Positions 38,479-49,688 are shown, numbered from the stretch's first letter. The stretch: DNA of 64,000 bases from Candidatus Ecksteinia adelgidicola (GCA_020541345.1 CP045239.1:682001-746000); one strand, 5' to 3'. Notes: a model not told the origin generated them from the letters alone. Numbers and translations: made by a program.

Positions 38479-38835
38479 GCACTCTTAAATAAAAAAATAG
38501 AAACTATATTAATTTTTAGCATTAACATTCATATTATTAACATAAATATAAAAAATATTTTTTATTTCTTCTTCAAGAATGTATCTCAATAGAAAATAAA
38601 ATATTATATAATAACAATCATGAATATAAAAGAATACGTAATGCATGAACATATATTTTAAAAATAAGTATTGTCATTATTTCTTTATATTCACTGTTTA
38701 TTTTTTTATATTTTTTAAATATATATTTGATATATAATAATTATGATTAGTATTATTTTTTGTAACTATATAACATATTTTAAAAACATATAATATTGTT
38801 TATATTAAATTATCGTTTTCGTATAGAGGTTTATA
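38479..38835. other. Expanded gap between waaA and coaD
   Basis: In E. coli the two genes are nearly adjacent, and in several other Enterobacterales a glycosyltransferase gene (waaE) lies between them. The 357 nt here show no readable coding remnant, so loss of such a gene is possible but not shown. Confidence 0.5.
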
Positions 38836-39327
38836 ATGGTTAAGAAAGCTATCTATCCAGGAACATTTGATCCTATAACTAATGGTCATTTAGATATATT
38901 AAATCGAGCGTTATTGATTTTTGATTATGTTTTTTTAGCTGTTGCTATTAATTTAAATAAAAAAACATTGTTTACTTTAAAAGAACGTATTATTTTAGCA
39001 ACTCAAGCAACTTCACATCTTAACAATGTAACAGTTTTAGGTTTTAAAGAATTAATAATAAATTTTGCAAAATATCATCAAATAACCACTCTTATTCGAG
39101 GTTTAGGTGTAATGTCTGATTTTGAGCACGAATTGCAATGCGCACATATGAATCGATATCTTATGCCTACTTTAGAAAGTGTTTTTTTAATGCCATCTCA
39201 AAAATGGTCTTTTACTTCTTCTTCGATGATTAAAGAAATATCAAGTTATGGTGGAAATGTTAAATTTTTTGTTCCCGATATTGTGGAAAAAGCTCTAAAA
39301 AATAAATTTAACACTAAAATATTTTAA
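38836..39327 (+). CDS. coaD: Phosphopantetheine adenylyltransferase
   Basis: Fourth step of coenzyme A synthesis: makes dephospho-CoA from 4'-phosphopantetheine and ATP. The nucleotidyltransferase motif is PGTFDPITNGH (the family T/HxGH, ending at His18), with LIRGLGVMSDFEHELQ in the middle and SSSMIKEISSYGG near the end. The protein is 163 residues (E. coli 159). GAGG lies 8 nt before the ATG. Its downstream neighbour mutM, present between coaD and rpmG in E. coli, is missing. Confidence 0.97.
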   Translation: MVKKAIYPGTFDPITNGHLDILNRALLIFDYVFLAVAINLNKKTLFTLKERIILATQATSHLNNVTVLGFKELIINFAKYHQITTLIRGLGVMSDFEHELQCAHMNRYLMPTLESVFLMPSQKWSFTSSSMIKEISSYGGNVKFFVPDIVEKALKNKFNTKIF

Positions 39328-39947
39328 TAAGTTTTACGCTGATGATTCATGAACGTTTTTTAATGTTATATTTTTTTATATTTAAACTTTTTTATATTTG
39401 AACCTAGATAATAAAATCTTTAACATATTTTTATAAAAGTAATTTACATTAAATTATATTAATATTTAATATTCTTCGATAACTTTTGAGATGAAAAATT
39501 ATTATTTATTGTTTAATTATGGATATTTTTTTAGAATTAGCAATAAAAATATTATAAAATAAGTAAAAAATTTAATATATAATACTGATTTTGAGTAATG
39601 ATAATTCTAAAAATAACTAACTATTTGATAAATTTTTAAATAAAAATATTTTATTGATGTAGTAATTAAACTAATAATATTATTATATAAAGTTGTTATT
39701 TTATATAAAATCAATATTAATAATTTTTACTACTAATTTTTTAAAAATTTTATTTAATAGATCAAACTAACAAATAGTTATATAAAAAATTAATCATTTA
39801 AAAATAATTAATATATTTTTTTAAGAAAAAAAATAAATAATATAAAGATTAATTTTATGATATTAATCATATTTCTTTATGTTTTTATAAATATTTACAT
39901 TGTATTATATAAGTTTATTATATAAACAAAAATATTCTGTTTCAAAA
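39328..39947. other. Gap between coaD and rpmG where mutM lies in E. coli
   Basis: About 0.6 kb between converging genes. No MutM-like residues could be read in any frame. Nothing else is seen. Confidence 0.55.
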
Positions 39948-40115
39948 TTATTTAATTTTAGCTTCTTTATACATTATATGATGACGTACAACTGGATCAA
40001 ATTTTTTTAATTTTAACTTTTCTGGATTAATACGTTTATTTTTAGTTGTTGTGTAAAAATGACCAGTACCAGCAGAAGAAACAAGCTTAATTTTTTCACG
40101 AACACTTTTAGCCAT
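39948..40115 (-). CDS. rpmG: 50S ribosomal protein L33
   Basis: Small protein of the large ribosomal subunit near the E site. The 55-residue product opens [21 protein letters not shown] and continues [12 protein letters not shown], ending KEAKIK, matching E. coli L33 in length and sequence. An AAGGAAA ribosome binding site lies 8-14 nt before the ATG, next to the rpmB stop, so rpmB and rpmG form an operon with 14 nt between them, as in E. coli. No cysteines are present, so this is the zinc-free form. Confidence 0.96.
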   Translation of the reverse strand: MAKSVREKIKLVSSAGTGHFYTTTKNKRINPEKLKLKKFDPVVRHHIMYKEAKIK

Positions 40116-40129
40116 TGATATAATTTTCC

Positions 40130-40366
40130 TTAATATTTTTTACTACGAGAATGTAAGTGAGATAATACTGTTTCAATTCCTTTTTTATCGATTATACGCA
40201 TACCTTTTGCAGATAAACGCAATGTTATAAAACGTTTTTCAGTTTCAATCCAAAAACGATGTGAGTGTAAATTAGGTAAAAAACGACGTTTTGTTGCATT
40301 CATTGCATGAGAACGATTATTACCACTTATTGGATGTTTTCCAGTAATTTGACAAACTTTAGACAT
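40130..40366 (-). CDS. rpmB: 50S ribosomal protein L28
   Basis: Protein of the large ribosomal subunit. The 78 residues equal the E. coli length. The signature [23 protein letters not shown] is followed by [14 protein letters not shown], and the C-terminus is [10 protein letters not shown]. It is the first gene of a two-gene operon with rpmG. Confidence 0.97.
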   Translation of the reverse strand: MSKVCQITGKHPISGNNRSHAMNATKRRFLPNLHSHRFWIETEKRFITLRLSAKGMRIIDKKGIETVLSHLHSRSKKY

Positions 40367-41575
40367 ATTAGATTTCCAAAAAAATATCTATAAAAATATA
40401 ATGTTTAAAACATTATATTAATTATTAAAAATTAGTTTTAATTTTTAATTTTTTAAAAAAAAGTGAAATTATTAGTTAAGAAATATGTTTTATTAGATAT
40501 TAATAAAAACGTTATAACATTCAACAACACTATAGTATACACTTGTATTTAAAATTATTCAAGAGATAAAAATGTTATAACTTTATTCAAAGTTAAGAAA
40601 TATCTTCAAATTTTTATAATATTTTAAAAATTTATTTTTAAAAATATAATAATATTTACAAACGTAAAGAAGCATTATATAATGAAAAATTATTTTTTAG
40701 TTTATAAAAATTTTATTTTTAATGTTTTACATAATGTATAATTAATATCAATAAAATACTCTAAATAATAGAACATAATTTTTATTTTTATCAAATATAT
40801 CGTCAATTAATAGAATATTTATAAAAAAATTATTACAAAAAACATATGTTATTTTTAAATAATTTTTAAAATTTAATATTAGATATATTTTATAATTATT
40901 AGAAATGTTTTATAATTATAAAACATTTCTTAAAATGTAAATAATAATTATATTGAATAGTTTTTTTGTAACATTCATCAGATATTAGATCTTTTTTATT
41001 ACTTATAAAAATTAACAATATTTATGATTTATCAAGTGATTTTATTATGCTTTATATAATAAATATTTAAATTATTTATATATATTTATATCAAAAAATA
41101 ATTAGTTTTATGATTTAATGATATTGTTATTAACTGTTTATAATATTTTACATATACAATCAAATAATTTTTAATAAAAAAATTAAACAGATAATGTTTA
41201 CTTATAATATATATTTAAATTCAAGATGACATTAAAATTAATTCATCCTTACGTTTATTATTTTTAATAAAATTTTATATATCAATATACTTTTTAACAC
41301 TGACATTGTTCTATTGATAGTTTCATATAACATTTTGATATAACTAAAACAACATATAACATTACAATACAATGTATAAAAAAATAATATTTTTAAAATG
41401 AATAAATAGTATTTATATTATATAATAAAAAAATAAAATATTACAATTATAAACAATTTTATATAATTAATTTAATAAACATTATCTAACTAAAATAAAT
41501 TTAATTTTTTATAAAATAACATATTTTATATAGTTATTTTTTTTAAAAAAATGATAAATATATTATTGTATATTA
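40367..41575. other. AT-rich stretch between guaA and rpmB with a perfect palindrome
   Basis: About 1.2 kb that should hold the rpmB promoter. It contains a 30-bp perfect palindrome at 40901-40930. No coding remnant is seen. Confidence 0.6.
40901..40930. repeat. 30-bp perfect palindrome
   Basis: The first half, AGAAATGTTTTATAA, is the exact reverse complement of the second, so the whole 30 bp is self-complementary without a spacer. It lies about 650 nt beyond the guaA stop and 535 nt upstream of rpmB. It could be a protein-binding site, an RNA hairpin or chance in AT-rich DNA. Confidence 0.7.
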
Positions 41576-43156
41576 TTATTCCCACTCAATTGTTGTCGGT
41601 GGCTTTCCACTAATGTCATATACTACACGAGAAATACCTCTTACTTCATTAATAATACGATGAGAGACAAGATCTAAAAAATCATATGGCAAATGAGCCC
41701 ATTGTGCAGTCATAAAATCAATAGTTTCTACTGCACGAAGTGCAATAATCCATTCATATGTTCGAGCATCACCCATTACGCCTACAGTTTTAATTGGTAA
41801 AAATACAGCAAATGCCTGACTTATTTTATTATACAAATTAGCTTTACGCAATTCTTCAATAAAGATTGCATCTGCACGACATAATAAATCGCAATATTCT
41901 TTCTTTACTTCACCCAGAATTCGAATACCTAAACCAGGGCCAGGAAATGGATGGCGGTGTAAAACATCGTATGATAAACCTAGTTCTAGTCCAATTTTTT
42001 GTACTTCATCTTTAAATAATTTTTTTAAAGGTTCTATTAATTCTAATTTCATTTTATTTGGCAAACCACCTACGTTATGATGTGATTTGATTACATGTGC
42101 TTTACTAATAGTAGAAGACGTAGTGGATTCGATAATGTCTGAATATATAGTTCCTTGAGCTAACCATTTGATATTTTTTTGTTTGCATGCTTCTTCATTA
42201 AAAATATCTATAAATAATTTACCAATAATTTTACGCTTACTTTCTGGATCTTTAATGCCGATTAATGCAGTTAAGAAACGCTTTTCTGCTGATATATATA
42301 TAATTTTGAATCTAAAATGATTTTTAAATATTTTTTTTATTTCATTTATTTCATTTAATCGAAGTAAACCATTATCAACAAATACACAAGTGATACGTGA
42401 ACCAATGGCCTGATACATTAACATAGCAGTAACAGAAGAATCAATGCCTCCAGATAAACCAATTATAACATTTTCTTCTCCTACTTTTTTACGAATATAT
42501 TTAATTACATTTTTAACAATACTAGTTGGAGTCCACAGAGCCTTACAATGACAAATATTTACAATAAAACGTTGTAAAATATAAGTGCCTTGACGAGTAT
42601 GAGTTACTTCTGGATGAAATTGTACACCATAAAAACGTTTTTCTTCATTAACTATAATAGCAAATGGACAATTCTTTGTGCTACCAGCTACTACAAAATT
42701 AGGTGGAATAGAAATAACTTTATCGCCATGACTCATCCATACATCTAAAAAAATGTTATCAGATAGATCAATCATATGATCAACATCATGCAATAGTTTT
42801 GTTTTCTTTATAACTTTTACTTGTGCATATCCAAATTCACGATGATGACTTTTCTGTACAGAACCGCCTAACTGCATTGCCATAGTTTGCATTCCATAAC
42901 ATACACCTAACACTGGAATACCAGCATTAAAGACATATTCTGGAGCACGTGGACTATTATTGTTAGTTGTACTTTCTGGACTTCCTGAAAGAATAAATCC
43001 ATTAGGATTTAATTTTTTAATTTCTTTTTCAGTTATGTTCCAGTTCCATAATTCACAGTAAACACCAATTGCACGAACACGTCGTGCAATTAATTGACTA
43101 TATTGGGATCCAAAATCTAAGACAAGTATTAGATGTTTATGGATATTTTTTTTCAT
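41576..43156 (-). CDS. guaA: GMP synthase (glutamine-hydrolysing)
   Basis: Aminates XMP to GMP with ATP and glutamine. The class I glutaminase triad is Cys86 (GVCYGMQ), His181 and Glu183 (FHPEVTHT), numbered as in E. coli. The ATP-pyrophosphatase domain has the P-loop [10 protein letters not shown], and the C-terminus ends in PPTTIEWE as usual. It is 526 residues (E. coli 525). It follows guaB by 110 nt in the same direction, the conserved guaBA operon, so IMP to XMP to GMP is complete in this window. Confidence 0.98.
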   Translation of the reverse strand: MKKNIHKHLILVLDFGSQYSQLIARRVRAIGVYCELWNWNITEKEIKKLNPNGFILSGSPESTTNNNSPRAPEYVFNAGIPVLGVCYGMQTMAMQLGGSVQKSHHREFGYAQVKVIKKTKLLHDVDHMIDLSDNIFLDVWMSHGDKVISIPPNFVVAGSTKNCPFAIIVNEEKRFYGVQFHPEVTHTRQGTYILQRFIVNICHCKALWTPTSIVKNVIKYIRKKVGEENVIIGLSGGIDSSVTAMLMYQAIGSRITCVFVDNGLLRLNEINEIKKIFKNHFRFKIIYISAEKRFLTALIGIKDPESKRKIIGKLFIDIFNEEACKQKNIKWLAQGTIYSDIIESTTSSTISKAHVIKSHHNVGGLPNKMKLELIEPLKKLFKDEVQKIGLELGLSYDVLHRHPFPGPGLGIRILGEVKKEYCDLLCRADAIFIEELRKANLYNKISQAFAVFLPIKTVGVMGDARTYEWIIALRAVETIDFMTAQWAHLPYDFLDLVSHRIINEVRGISRVVYDISGKPPTTIEWE

Positions 43157-43266
43157 AACAGAAAATTTCTTTCAATAAAAATTTATAAAAAATTAAATTA
43201 TTAGAAGTTAACTAAGTTAAGAATATTTTTAATATAATCTTTATACCTTCACATAAATAAAACTTC

Positions 43267-44739
43267 TTAAAATTCGCTCATTCGATAATTTGGTGACTCT
43301 TTTGTAATGGTGACATTATGTACATGACTTTCTTGAATACCAGCTCTACTAATTCTAACGAACTCTGCTTTCGTTCGTAATTCATCAATAGTAGCACAAC
43401 CAGTTAAACCCATGCAGGATCTTAAACCACCCATCTGCTGGTGTATAATAGATTTAAGCATTCCTTTATATGCTACTCTACCTTCAATACCTTCTGGAAC
43501 AAGTTTGTCTGTAACATTATTACTCTGAAAATAACGATCTGATGAACCTTTAAACATTGCACCTAACGAACCCATTCCTCGATAAGATTTAAATGCACTT
43601 CCTTGATACAATTCAATATCACCTGGTGATTCTTTAGTGCCTGCTAACATAGACCCAACCATTACACATGATGCACCTGCTGCAATAGCTTTAGCAATAT
43701 CACCAGAAAAACGAATGCCACCATCAGCAATGACTGGAATGCCAGTTCCTTTTAATGCATACGCTGCATCAGCTATAGCTGTAATTTGTGGAATCCCTAC
43801 TCCAGTTATCATACGAGTAGTACAAATAGAACCAGGACCAATACCTACTTTTACTGCATTTACGCCAGCTTCAACTAATGCCTTAGCACCTGAAGCCGTA
43901 GCAATATTTCCACCAATGATCTGTAAATTTGGATGTTTATTACGAGTTTTTCGAATACATTCAAGTACATGTATAGAATGGCCGTGCGAAGAGTCAATTA
44001 AAAGAACATCTATACCTGCAGAAACAAGTGCATTAATACGTTGATCATTATCATTTACATTAATACTAACCGCTGCACCTATCCTTAATCTACCTCGATC
44101 ATCTTTGCAAGCGTTTGGTTTACGTTCTGCTTTTTGAAAATCTTTAACAGTAATCATCCCTAATAAATGAAAGTTATTATCCACTACTAATGCTTTTTCA
44201 ACGCGTTTTTCATGCATTTTTTGTAGTACGTTTTCTCGAGATTCATTTTCTTTTACAGTAACAAGATTTTTTTTTGAAGTCATTACTTTAGTAACAGGTT
44301 GATTTAAATTAGTAACAAATCGAACATCACGACTAGTAATAATTCCTACTAATTGATTATCTTTGGTAACCACTGGGTATCCTGCAAATCCATTACGAAG
44401 TGTTAAAATTTTAATTTTTTTTAAAGTAGTTTCTGGCGTTACAGTTTGAGGATTAATGACTATACCACTTTCATACTTCTTAACTCGATTGACCTCTTCT
44501 AATTGTCGTTTAATAGACATATTTTTATGAATAAAACCTAATCCACCTTCCTGTGCTAATGCAATAGCTAAGTTAGATTCAGTTACAGTATCCATAGCAG
44601 CAGACAGTATAGGTATATTTAGACGAATATGCTGAGTTAATTGTGTACTTAGCTCTGCTGTATTAGGAAGTACCGTAGAATAGGCAGGAATTAAGAGTAC
44701 GTCGTCGAATGTTAAAGCTTCTTTATCAATACGTAACAT
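43267..44739 (-). CDS. guaB: IMP dehydrogenase
   Basis: Oxidises IMP to XMP with NAD+, the committed step to guanine nucleotides. The catalytic cysteine is Cys306 in GPGSICTTR; two CBS domains occupy about residues 90-205 inside the barrel, and the flap region keeps RYFQS. The start at 44739 ([13 protein letters not shown]) is preferred because E. coli GuaB aligns from exactly there and gives 490 residues (E. coli 488). An in-frame ATG at 44784 would add 15 hydrophobic residues with no match in the family and has no ribosome binding site. First gene of guaBA; xseA, divergent from it in E. coli, is missing. Confidence 0.97.
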   Translation of the reverse strand: MLRIDKEALTFDDVLLIPAYSTVLPNTAELSTQLTQHIRLNIPILSAAMDTVTESNLAIALAQEGGLGFIHKNMSIKRQLEEVNRVKKYESGIVINPQTVTPETTLKKIKILTLRNGFAGYPVVTKDNQLVGIITSRDVRFVTNLNQPVTKVMTSKKNLVTVKENESRENVLQKMHEKRVEKALVVDNNFHLLGMITVKDFQKAERKPNACKDDRGRLRIGAAVSINVNDNDQRINALVSAGIDVLLIDSSHGHSIHVLECIRKTRNKHPNLQIIGGNIATASGAKALVEAGVNAVKVGIGPGSICTTRMITGVGIPQITAIADAAYALKGTGIPVIADGGIRFSGDIAKAIAAGASCVMVGSMLAGTKESPGDIELYQGSAFKSYRGMGSLGAMFKGSSDRYFQSNNVTDKLVPEGIEGRVAYKGMLKSIIHQQMGGLRSCMGLTGCATIDELRTKAEFVRISRAGIQESHVHNVTITKESPNYRMSEF

Positions 44740-46161
44740 AAATATTTTTAAACCAAGATAGCTGTAAATAAAATATAATGTCATTATAAAAATATATAAA
44801 AATCATTAATTTGTATTAAAATATTGTTTTTTAAAATTCTACATTAATTTTAAACAACATACATGTAATTTATATATACTAATTTTTTTTGACATTAACT
44901 ATAAATTAGATGTTGCCAACTAATTTCTTATCTTTTTATTTTAATTAATTGAATTTATTGTTGTAAAATTTTTATATTTGAACTAAATTTATTTCTAATG
45001 TTTTTATGATATTCAAAGAAATAATTTTTTGATATATATAGAATGTTATGTAAATCGAATACATAAAACATACTATATTTAAAATCATTAAATAATTTAA
45101 TTAAGAATAAGCAATGGATACAAATTTAGTATATATAATTTTAATATTACATCTATAATAACAATATAATTAATTCTTAACTATACATTAAAAATAAAAA
45201 TAAATAATAGTTAGACGCTTAATTGATTTTTATAATGAAATAATAACGAATGTCATAATAAATTAATATAGTATTGTAAAATAATTTTTTACGTTAATAG
45301 GATACATAGTACTAACTTTTTAAAAACTATAATTATATTATTATTTTTATTAATTATTTTTTTATTTATTAATAAAAATTAATAAAATATTTTTATTTAA
45401 AATTAAAGCTTTACAATACGAAAAATATATAAATTTTTTATTTTTTATTATTTATAATTATTATATAATATCATAAAATTAATATTTTTTGTAAAGAGAT
45501 TTTAATTCTAAAACAATTAAAAAAATAGAGTAAATTTAATAGTTGAATTTGTTTGATTTTTATTATTTGCATAAAAATTTTATATTGATTTTTTTATTAT
45601 CAAATGATAATAAAAGTTAAATTTTATAAATGATAAATATTATCATAATAATATAATATATTATTATATAATATATACTTAATAAGTTTTAATTAGACAT
45701 AATTATTAAATAAAATATTGTTATGTTAGATTTTAATTTATAACAAAACTTTATTTAACTGATTAAATATAATTATTTTTTTAAAAAACAATTAATATAT
45801 TTAACATATTTTAAATGTATTTAATTTTAATTACAAGATCGTATTTAATATTTAAATTTAAATATATATGTTAAAAATTATTGAATATTATTACTTTTTA
45901 TTATTTATTTCATAACAAACGTATTAATATTATATGATAACATATTTCTAATATTAAATTCTATAATTTTTGATTAAAAAATGACTATTGTAACGAAAAT
46001 TTATTAAAATATCTCACAACTTTTTTTTAACTAGTGTGCACTATGTAAAAATATTTTAAATAAGAATTTTTTAGTATAATAAAAATTTTATTTATTAATA
46101 ATGTCGTATATGAGATAAATAATAGTTTTTAAATGAAAAGTGATTTTTTAATGTATGTTGT
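44740..46161. other. AT-rich gene-free stretch between der and guaB
   Basis: About 1.4 kb. In E. coli xseA and a small gene lie here. I could not read any xseA-like residues. It must carry the guaBA promoter; PurR-type operators were not recognised. Confidence 0.55.
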
Positions 46162-47619
46162 TTAACGATGACGTTTATGTATTTTTCTTAACGTTAGCAC
46201 ATGGTTTTTATCTGAAAATGGATTATGACTTTCTTTAAATTGAATTTGAATGGGTGTTCCACTCATTTTAAGTGAACGGCGAAAACAGTTAGTTAAATAA
46301 TGTTTATATGAATTAGATAAACATGTAACTTGATTACCATGAATAACTATAAGTAGCGGATTATATCCTCCAGAATGAGCATATTTTAATTTTATTCGAC
46401 GACCACGAAAAACTGGTGGTTGATGTTCTTTAACAGCAATTTTCATTATTTTAGTAATCATCGAAGTATTAATATGATTAATAGAACACTTATAACTTTT
46501 GAAAACAGACTCAAGTAAATTATTAATACCACTGCCATTTATTGCCGACACAAAATGCAAAGGTATGAAATGAGCAAATTTTAAACGAATAGTAAGAATG
46601 TTTTTAACATATATACGTTTTTCTTTATTTAGAGTATCCCATTTATTAATTGCAATTATTAATGATCGACCGCTTTTAATAACAAAACTAAGTAAAGCAA
46701 GATCTTGCTTAGAAAGTCCTACATATGCATCAATTGTTAAAATAATTATATTGGAATTTTTAATTTCTTGTAATGTTTTAATAGTAGAAAATTTTTCTAC
46801 TGTATTATTTATTTTGTTAAATTTTCGTATTCCTGCTGTATCAACTAGTATGTATTTATTATCTTTATGAACCATAGGAATACGAATACTATCTCGGGTC
46901 GTGCCTGGTAAATGATGTATAATTACACGATTTTCATTAAGAATACAATTAATTAATGTAGATTTACCTGCATTAGGACAACCAACAACTGCTAATCTGA
47001 TTGGAAGATTTTCTGAATAATTTTTGTCTTTTTCTTTATTTTCTTTTTGTTTGAAGTTAATTGTTTCTTCTTTAAGAAATTTCGAAATATTACTTAATTT
47101 TTTAGTGTGTTTTACTATTGCTTTTTCAGGAAAAAATAATATGACTATATTATGAACTAATTCTTTGATCCCATAACTATGTGTAGCTGAAATAGCAAAT
47201 ATTTTATTTAATCCTAAAATATGAAACTCAGAAATAGCTACATTAAAATTTAAACCATTAATTTTATTCACTACTAAAAATGTTGTTTTTTTTTGTTTAT
47301 GTAAATATTTAGCTATATCCCTATCAAGAGGTATTAAACCCTCTCGACTATCAACTATAAATAGTATAACATCACTCTCTTTAATTGCTTGAAACAACTG
47401 ATTTTCTATGCAATTAGAAATATTATTTTTATCACAATTCATGCCTCCAGTATCAATAACAATGAATTCATAACCTTGAAATATAGTATATCCATAATTA
47501 CGATCTCGTGTTAAACCTGAAAAGTTTGTTACTAATGCATCACGTGTTTTTGTTAAACGATTAAATAAAGTAGATTTACCTACATTCTGACGTCCAACTA
47601 ATACAACGATGGGTACCAT
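46162..47619 (-). CDS. der: Ribosome-assembly GTPase Der (EngA)
   Basis: Double-GTPase needed for 50S assembly. The 485 residues (E. coli 490) contain G domain 1 with P-loop GRQNVGKS (9-16) and DTGG, a charged linker (about 165-205), G domain 2 with P-loop GCPNAGKS (213-220), DTAG and NKWD, and the KH-like C-terminal domain with GRRIKLKYAHSGGYNP. In G domain 1 the NKxD base-specificity motif reads NKIN (118-121), with Asn in place of Asp, codon AAT. G domain 2 keeps the Asp. It is the last gene of the hisS-yfgM-bamB-der block, as in E. coli, 244 nt after bamB. Confidence 0.97.
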   Translation of the reverse strand: MVPIVVLVGRQNVGKSTLFNRLTKTRDALVTNFSGLTRDRNYGYTIFQGYEFIVIDTGGMNCDKNNISNCIENQLFQAIKESDVILFIVDSREGLIPLDRDIAKYLHKQKKTTFLVVNKINGLNFNVAISEFHILGLNKIFAISATHSYGIKELVHNIVILFFPEKAIVKHTKKLSNISKFLKEETINFKQKENKEKDKNYSENLPIRLAVVGCPNAGKSTLINCILNENRVIIHHLPGTTRDSIRIPMVHKDNKYILVDTAGIRKFNKINNTVEKFSTIKTLQEIKNSNIIILTIDAYVGLSKQDLALLSFVIKSGRSLIIAINKWDTLNKEKRIYVKNILTIRLKFAHFIPLHFVSAINGSGINNLLESVFKSYKCSINHINTSMITKIMKIAVKEHQPPVFRGRRIKLKYAHSGGYNPLLIVIHGNQVTCLSNSYKHYLTNCFRRSLKMSGTPIQIQFKESHNPFSDKNHVLTLRKIHKRHR

Positions 47620-47863
47620 AATTGTAACCTTATTTTAAATAACTAATTTATTTTCTACATTTGAGATAAATAGCCTAATATATAGTTTTATTATACGATA
47701 AATTTTAAATATGTTAATTTTAGTTATTTTTATGCTATTTAAAAAATAATTTTTTATTAAGTTAAAATGAATTTTCATTATATTTTTATTGATTAACTAT
47801 ACAATAATATATTATTATTATTATAATAATTTCAAAAAAATATTTTTAAAATGTTAAAAGTCA

Positions 47864-49057
47864 TTATGCTTGTAATGAATAAGAAAAAGCATAAATCTTT
47901 CCATTTCGAGCTTGAATAAACAATTTATCGTTTATTGCTATAGGTGAAGATAGAAAACCAGAATTATCAATTTTATATTTAGTTATAAAACGACCATCTC
48001 TAACACTGATCCAATACAAGTAGCCTTTAGTATCACCAGTTATAAGATAATCATGAAATATTACTGGAGATGTTAAATTATGATGTAATAATTTTTTTTG
48101 TTTCCATATAGTATGTCCATCTTGAGTATTTATTGCTAATATATTTCCATTTTGATCAGTTAAATAAATATAGTGTGATAAAACAATAAAATCATTAATT
48201 AATCCTAAACTACGATTCCATAAAATTTGACCAGAATAAAAATCTAGTGATGTAAAATTTCCGTTATAAGCTGATGCATAAATAATATCTTTAACAATTA
48301 TGGGTGTAGTATCTATATCATGAATATTATCAACTTCAGTTATTTTTTTTGACGAAGCAATGCGATGATCCCAGATTAATTGCCCGTGATTTAATGAAAT
48401 AGCGCTTATTTTCCCAGTATCACTACCAACAATTACTGTATCAAATGCTATACATGGGGAAGATTCTCCACGCAAAGAAAAAGATAGTTGTTCTAAACTT
48501 ATCGTCCATTTTATAATACCGTTAGATTTATAAAGTGCTTGTAATTGACCATTAGATGTATGAATTAATACTAATCTTTTACTGACTACTGGACGAGATA
48601 TTGCTTCTCCTGCTACTTTTGATTTCCAAGCAATGCTACCATCAGAAATATTTAATGCATAAACGATTCCGTATTCACTACAAACATAAAGCTTGTTATC
48701 TGATACTGTTACCCCTCCAGCTAACATAGCTGACTGTTTATGAAATAAAAAACGATCGTTATTTAAAAGATTTATTTTCCATTTTTCATGACCAGTATTA
48801 CTGTCCATGGCCTTAATTATCCCGTAACGATCAGCTGCATAAACAGTATTATTTTGAAAATCTAAACAAAGATGAGAGTAAAATTTTCCGGTTCCATGTC
48901 CAACTGACGTGTGCCATATATTTTTTAAAGTAAAAGGATGCTTTATTTTATTTAATGATGACATCATCATTAAATTTTCTTCTTTTCTTTGAAGAGAACA
49001 CGCGTTTATAAAAATTAAAAATATAAAAATAACAAAAAATTTTTTATATAGTTTTAT
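47864..49057 (-). CDS. bamB: Outer-membrane assembly lipoprotein BamB, apparent ATA start
   Basis: Lipoprotein subunit of the BAM complex that inserts beta-barrel proteins, anchored in the outer membrane; an eight-bladed PQQ-type propeller (repeats such as GHEKWK, GSIAWK, GQILWN, GHTIWK). From the first canonical ATG (48970) the protein would lack any signal peptide. Reading upstream in the same frame gives a short basic start KLYKK, a hydrophobic run and lipobox INAC, with the cysteine at codon 49000-48998. This begins at ATA (49057-49055), 5 nt after a strong AAGGAGG that overlaps the yfgM stop. No ATG, GTG or TTG lies in frame between. I infer that ATG mutated to ATA and is still used; the alternative is a shorter cytosolic protein from 48970. 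Confidence 0.88.
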   Translation of the reverse strand: MKLYKKFFVIFIFLIFINACSLQRKEENLMMMSSLNKIKHPFTLKNIWHTSVGHGTGKFYSHLCLDFQNNTVYAADRYGIIKAMDSNTGHEKWKINLLNNDRFLFHKQSAMLAGGVTVSDNKLYVCSEYGIVYALNISDGSIAWKSKVAGEAISRPVVSKRLVLIHTSNGQLQALYKSNGIIKWTISLEQLSFSLRGESSPCIAFDTVIVGSDTGKISAISLNHGQLIWDHRIASSKKITEVDNIHDIDTTPIIVKDIIYASAYNGNFTSLDFYSGQILWNRSLGLINDFIVLSHYIYLTDQNGNILAINTQDGHTIWKQKKLLHHNLTSPVIFHDYLITGDTKGYLYWISVRDGRFITKYKIDNSGFLSSPIAINDKLFIQARNGKIYAFSYSLQA

Positions 49058-49062
49058 AACAA

Positions 49063-49069
49063 CCTCCTT
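49063..49069 (-). promoter_or_regulatory. Strong ribosome binding site for bamB
   Basis: AAGGAGG on the minus strand, overlapping the TAA of yfgM (49070-49068). It is the best Shine-Dalgarno match noticed in the window and sits 5 nt before an ATA codon that opens a perfect lipoprotein signal, which decides the likely bamB start and suggests translational coupling to yfgM. Confidence 0.8.
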
Positions 49070-49688
49070 AACAAGGTAAATTATTTAATTTTATTCGAAC
49101 TAATTCCTGAAGTGTTGGAGAAATTTTCGATTCAACAACTGAGCTATAAGTTTTTTTAGCTTCTTTTATCTTTCCTTGTATTAATAAGACATCGCCACGT
49201 ATATTTTGTGCTAGTTCGATCCAATCTAGATTTTTTATATGATCTAATGTTTTTAAAGCTTCATCGAATTTTTTTTCTTGTAATTGAATTCGCGCTAAAC
49301 GTAAATAAATTTGAGTAAGAATATTCTTATCTTGAGTTTTTATTTCTTCATAAATAAGTATTTTCTCTGCTTTAAAAAAGTTATTTTTATTAACAAAATA
49401 TTTTGCTAATTCTAATGCAACTAATACACCATAGATATTATTATTATTCTTAATAAATTTATGAATTTCTATTATTTTATTTTGTTTACTACTATTCAAT
49501 AGATTATTGATTTCTTGATAAAATTGAGATGTTTGTGTTAAATTAGATTGTTTTTTATTTTTCGAAAAAAAACATGTGCTTGATATAGCAATAATAATAG
49601 CTAAGCTTATTAACAACACTTTAAAATTTTTAATAAAAAATTGACAAAAAATGTTAAATTTTTTATTTTTAATAATATTAATTATCAT
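49068..49688 (-). CDS. yfgM: YfgM, SecYEG-associated inner-membrane TPR protein
   Basis: Inner-membrane protein with a large periplasmic TPR domain; in E. coli it joins PpiD at the Sec translocon and helps hand proteins to periplasmic chaperones. A single membrane segment lies at about residues 24-42 after a basic stretch, followed by helical repeats (for example LRLARIQLQEKKFDEALKTL). The 206 residues equal the E. coli length. It lies 12 nt after hisS with AGAGAA as ribosome binding site, and its stop overlaps the bamB ribosome binding site. Overall residue identity is lower than for other genes here, and position in the operon supports the call. Confidence 0.9.
   Translation of the reverse strand: MIINIIKNKKFNIFCQFFIKNFKVLLISLAIIIAISSTCFFSKNKKQSNLTQTSQFYQEINNLLNSSKQNKIIEIHKFIKNNNNIYGVLVALELAKYFVNKNNFFKAEKILIYEEIKTQDKNILTQIYLRLARIQLQEKKFDEALKTLDHIKNLDWIELAQNIRGDVLLIQGKIKEAKKTYSSVVESKISPTLQELVRIKLNNLPC

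Noticed and set aside
43637-44044. 135-codon open frame opposite guaB
   Set aside because: Antisense shadow of a highly conserved gene; composition rich in Pro and Ala mirrors the guaB codons.
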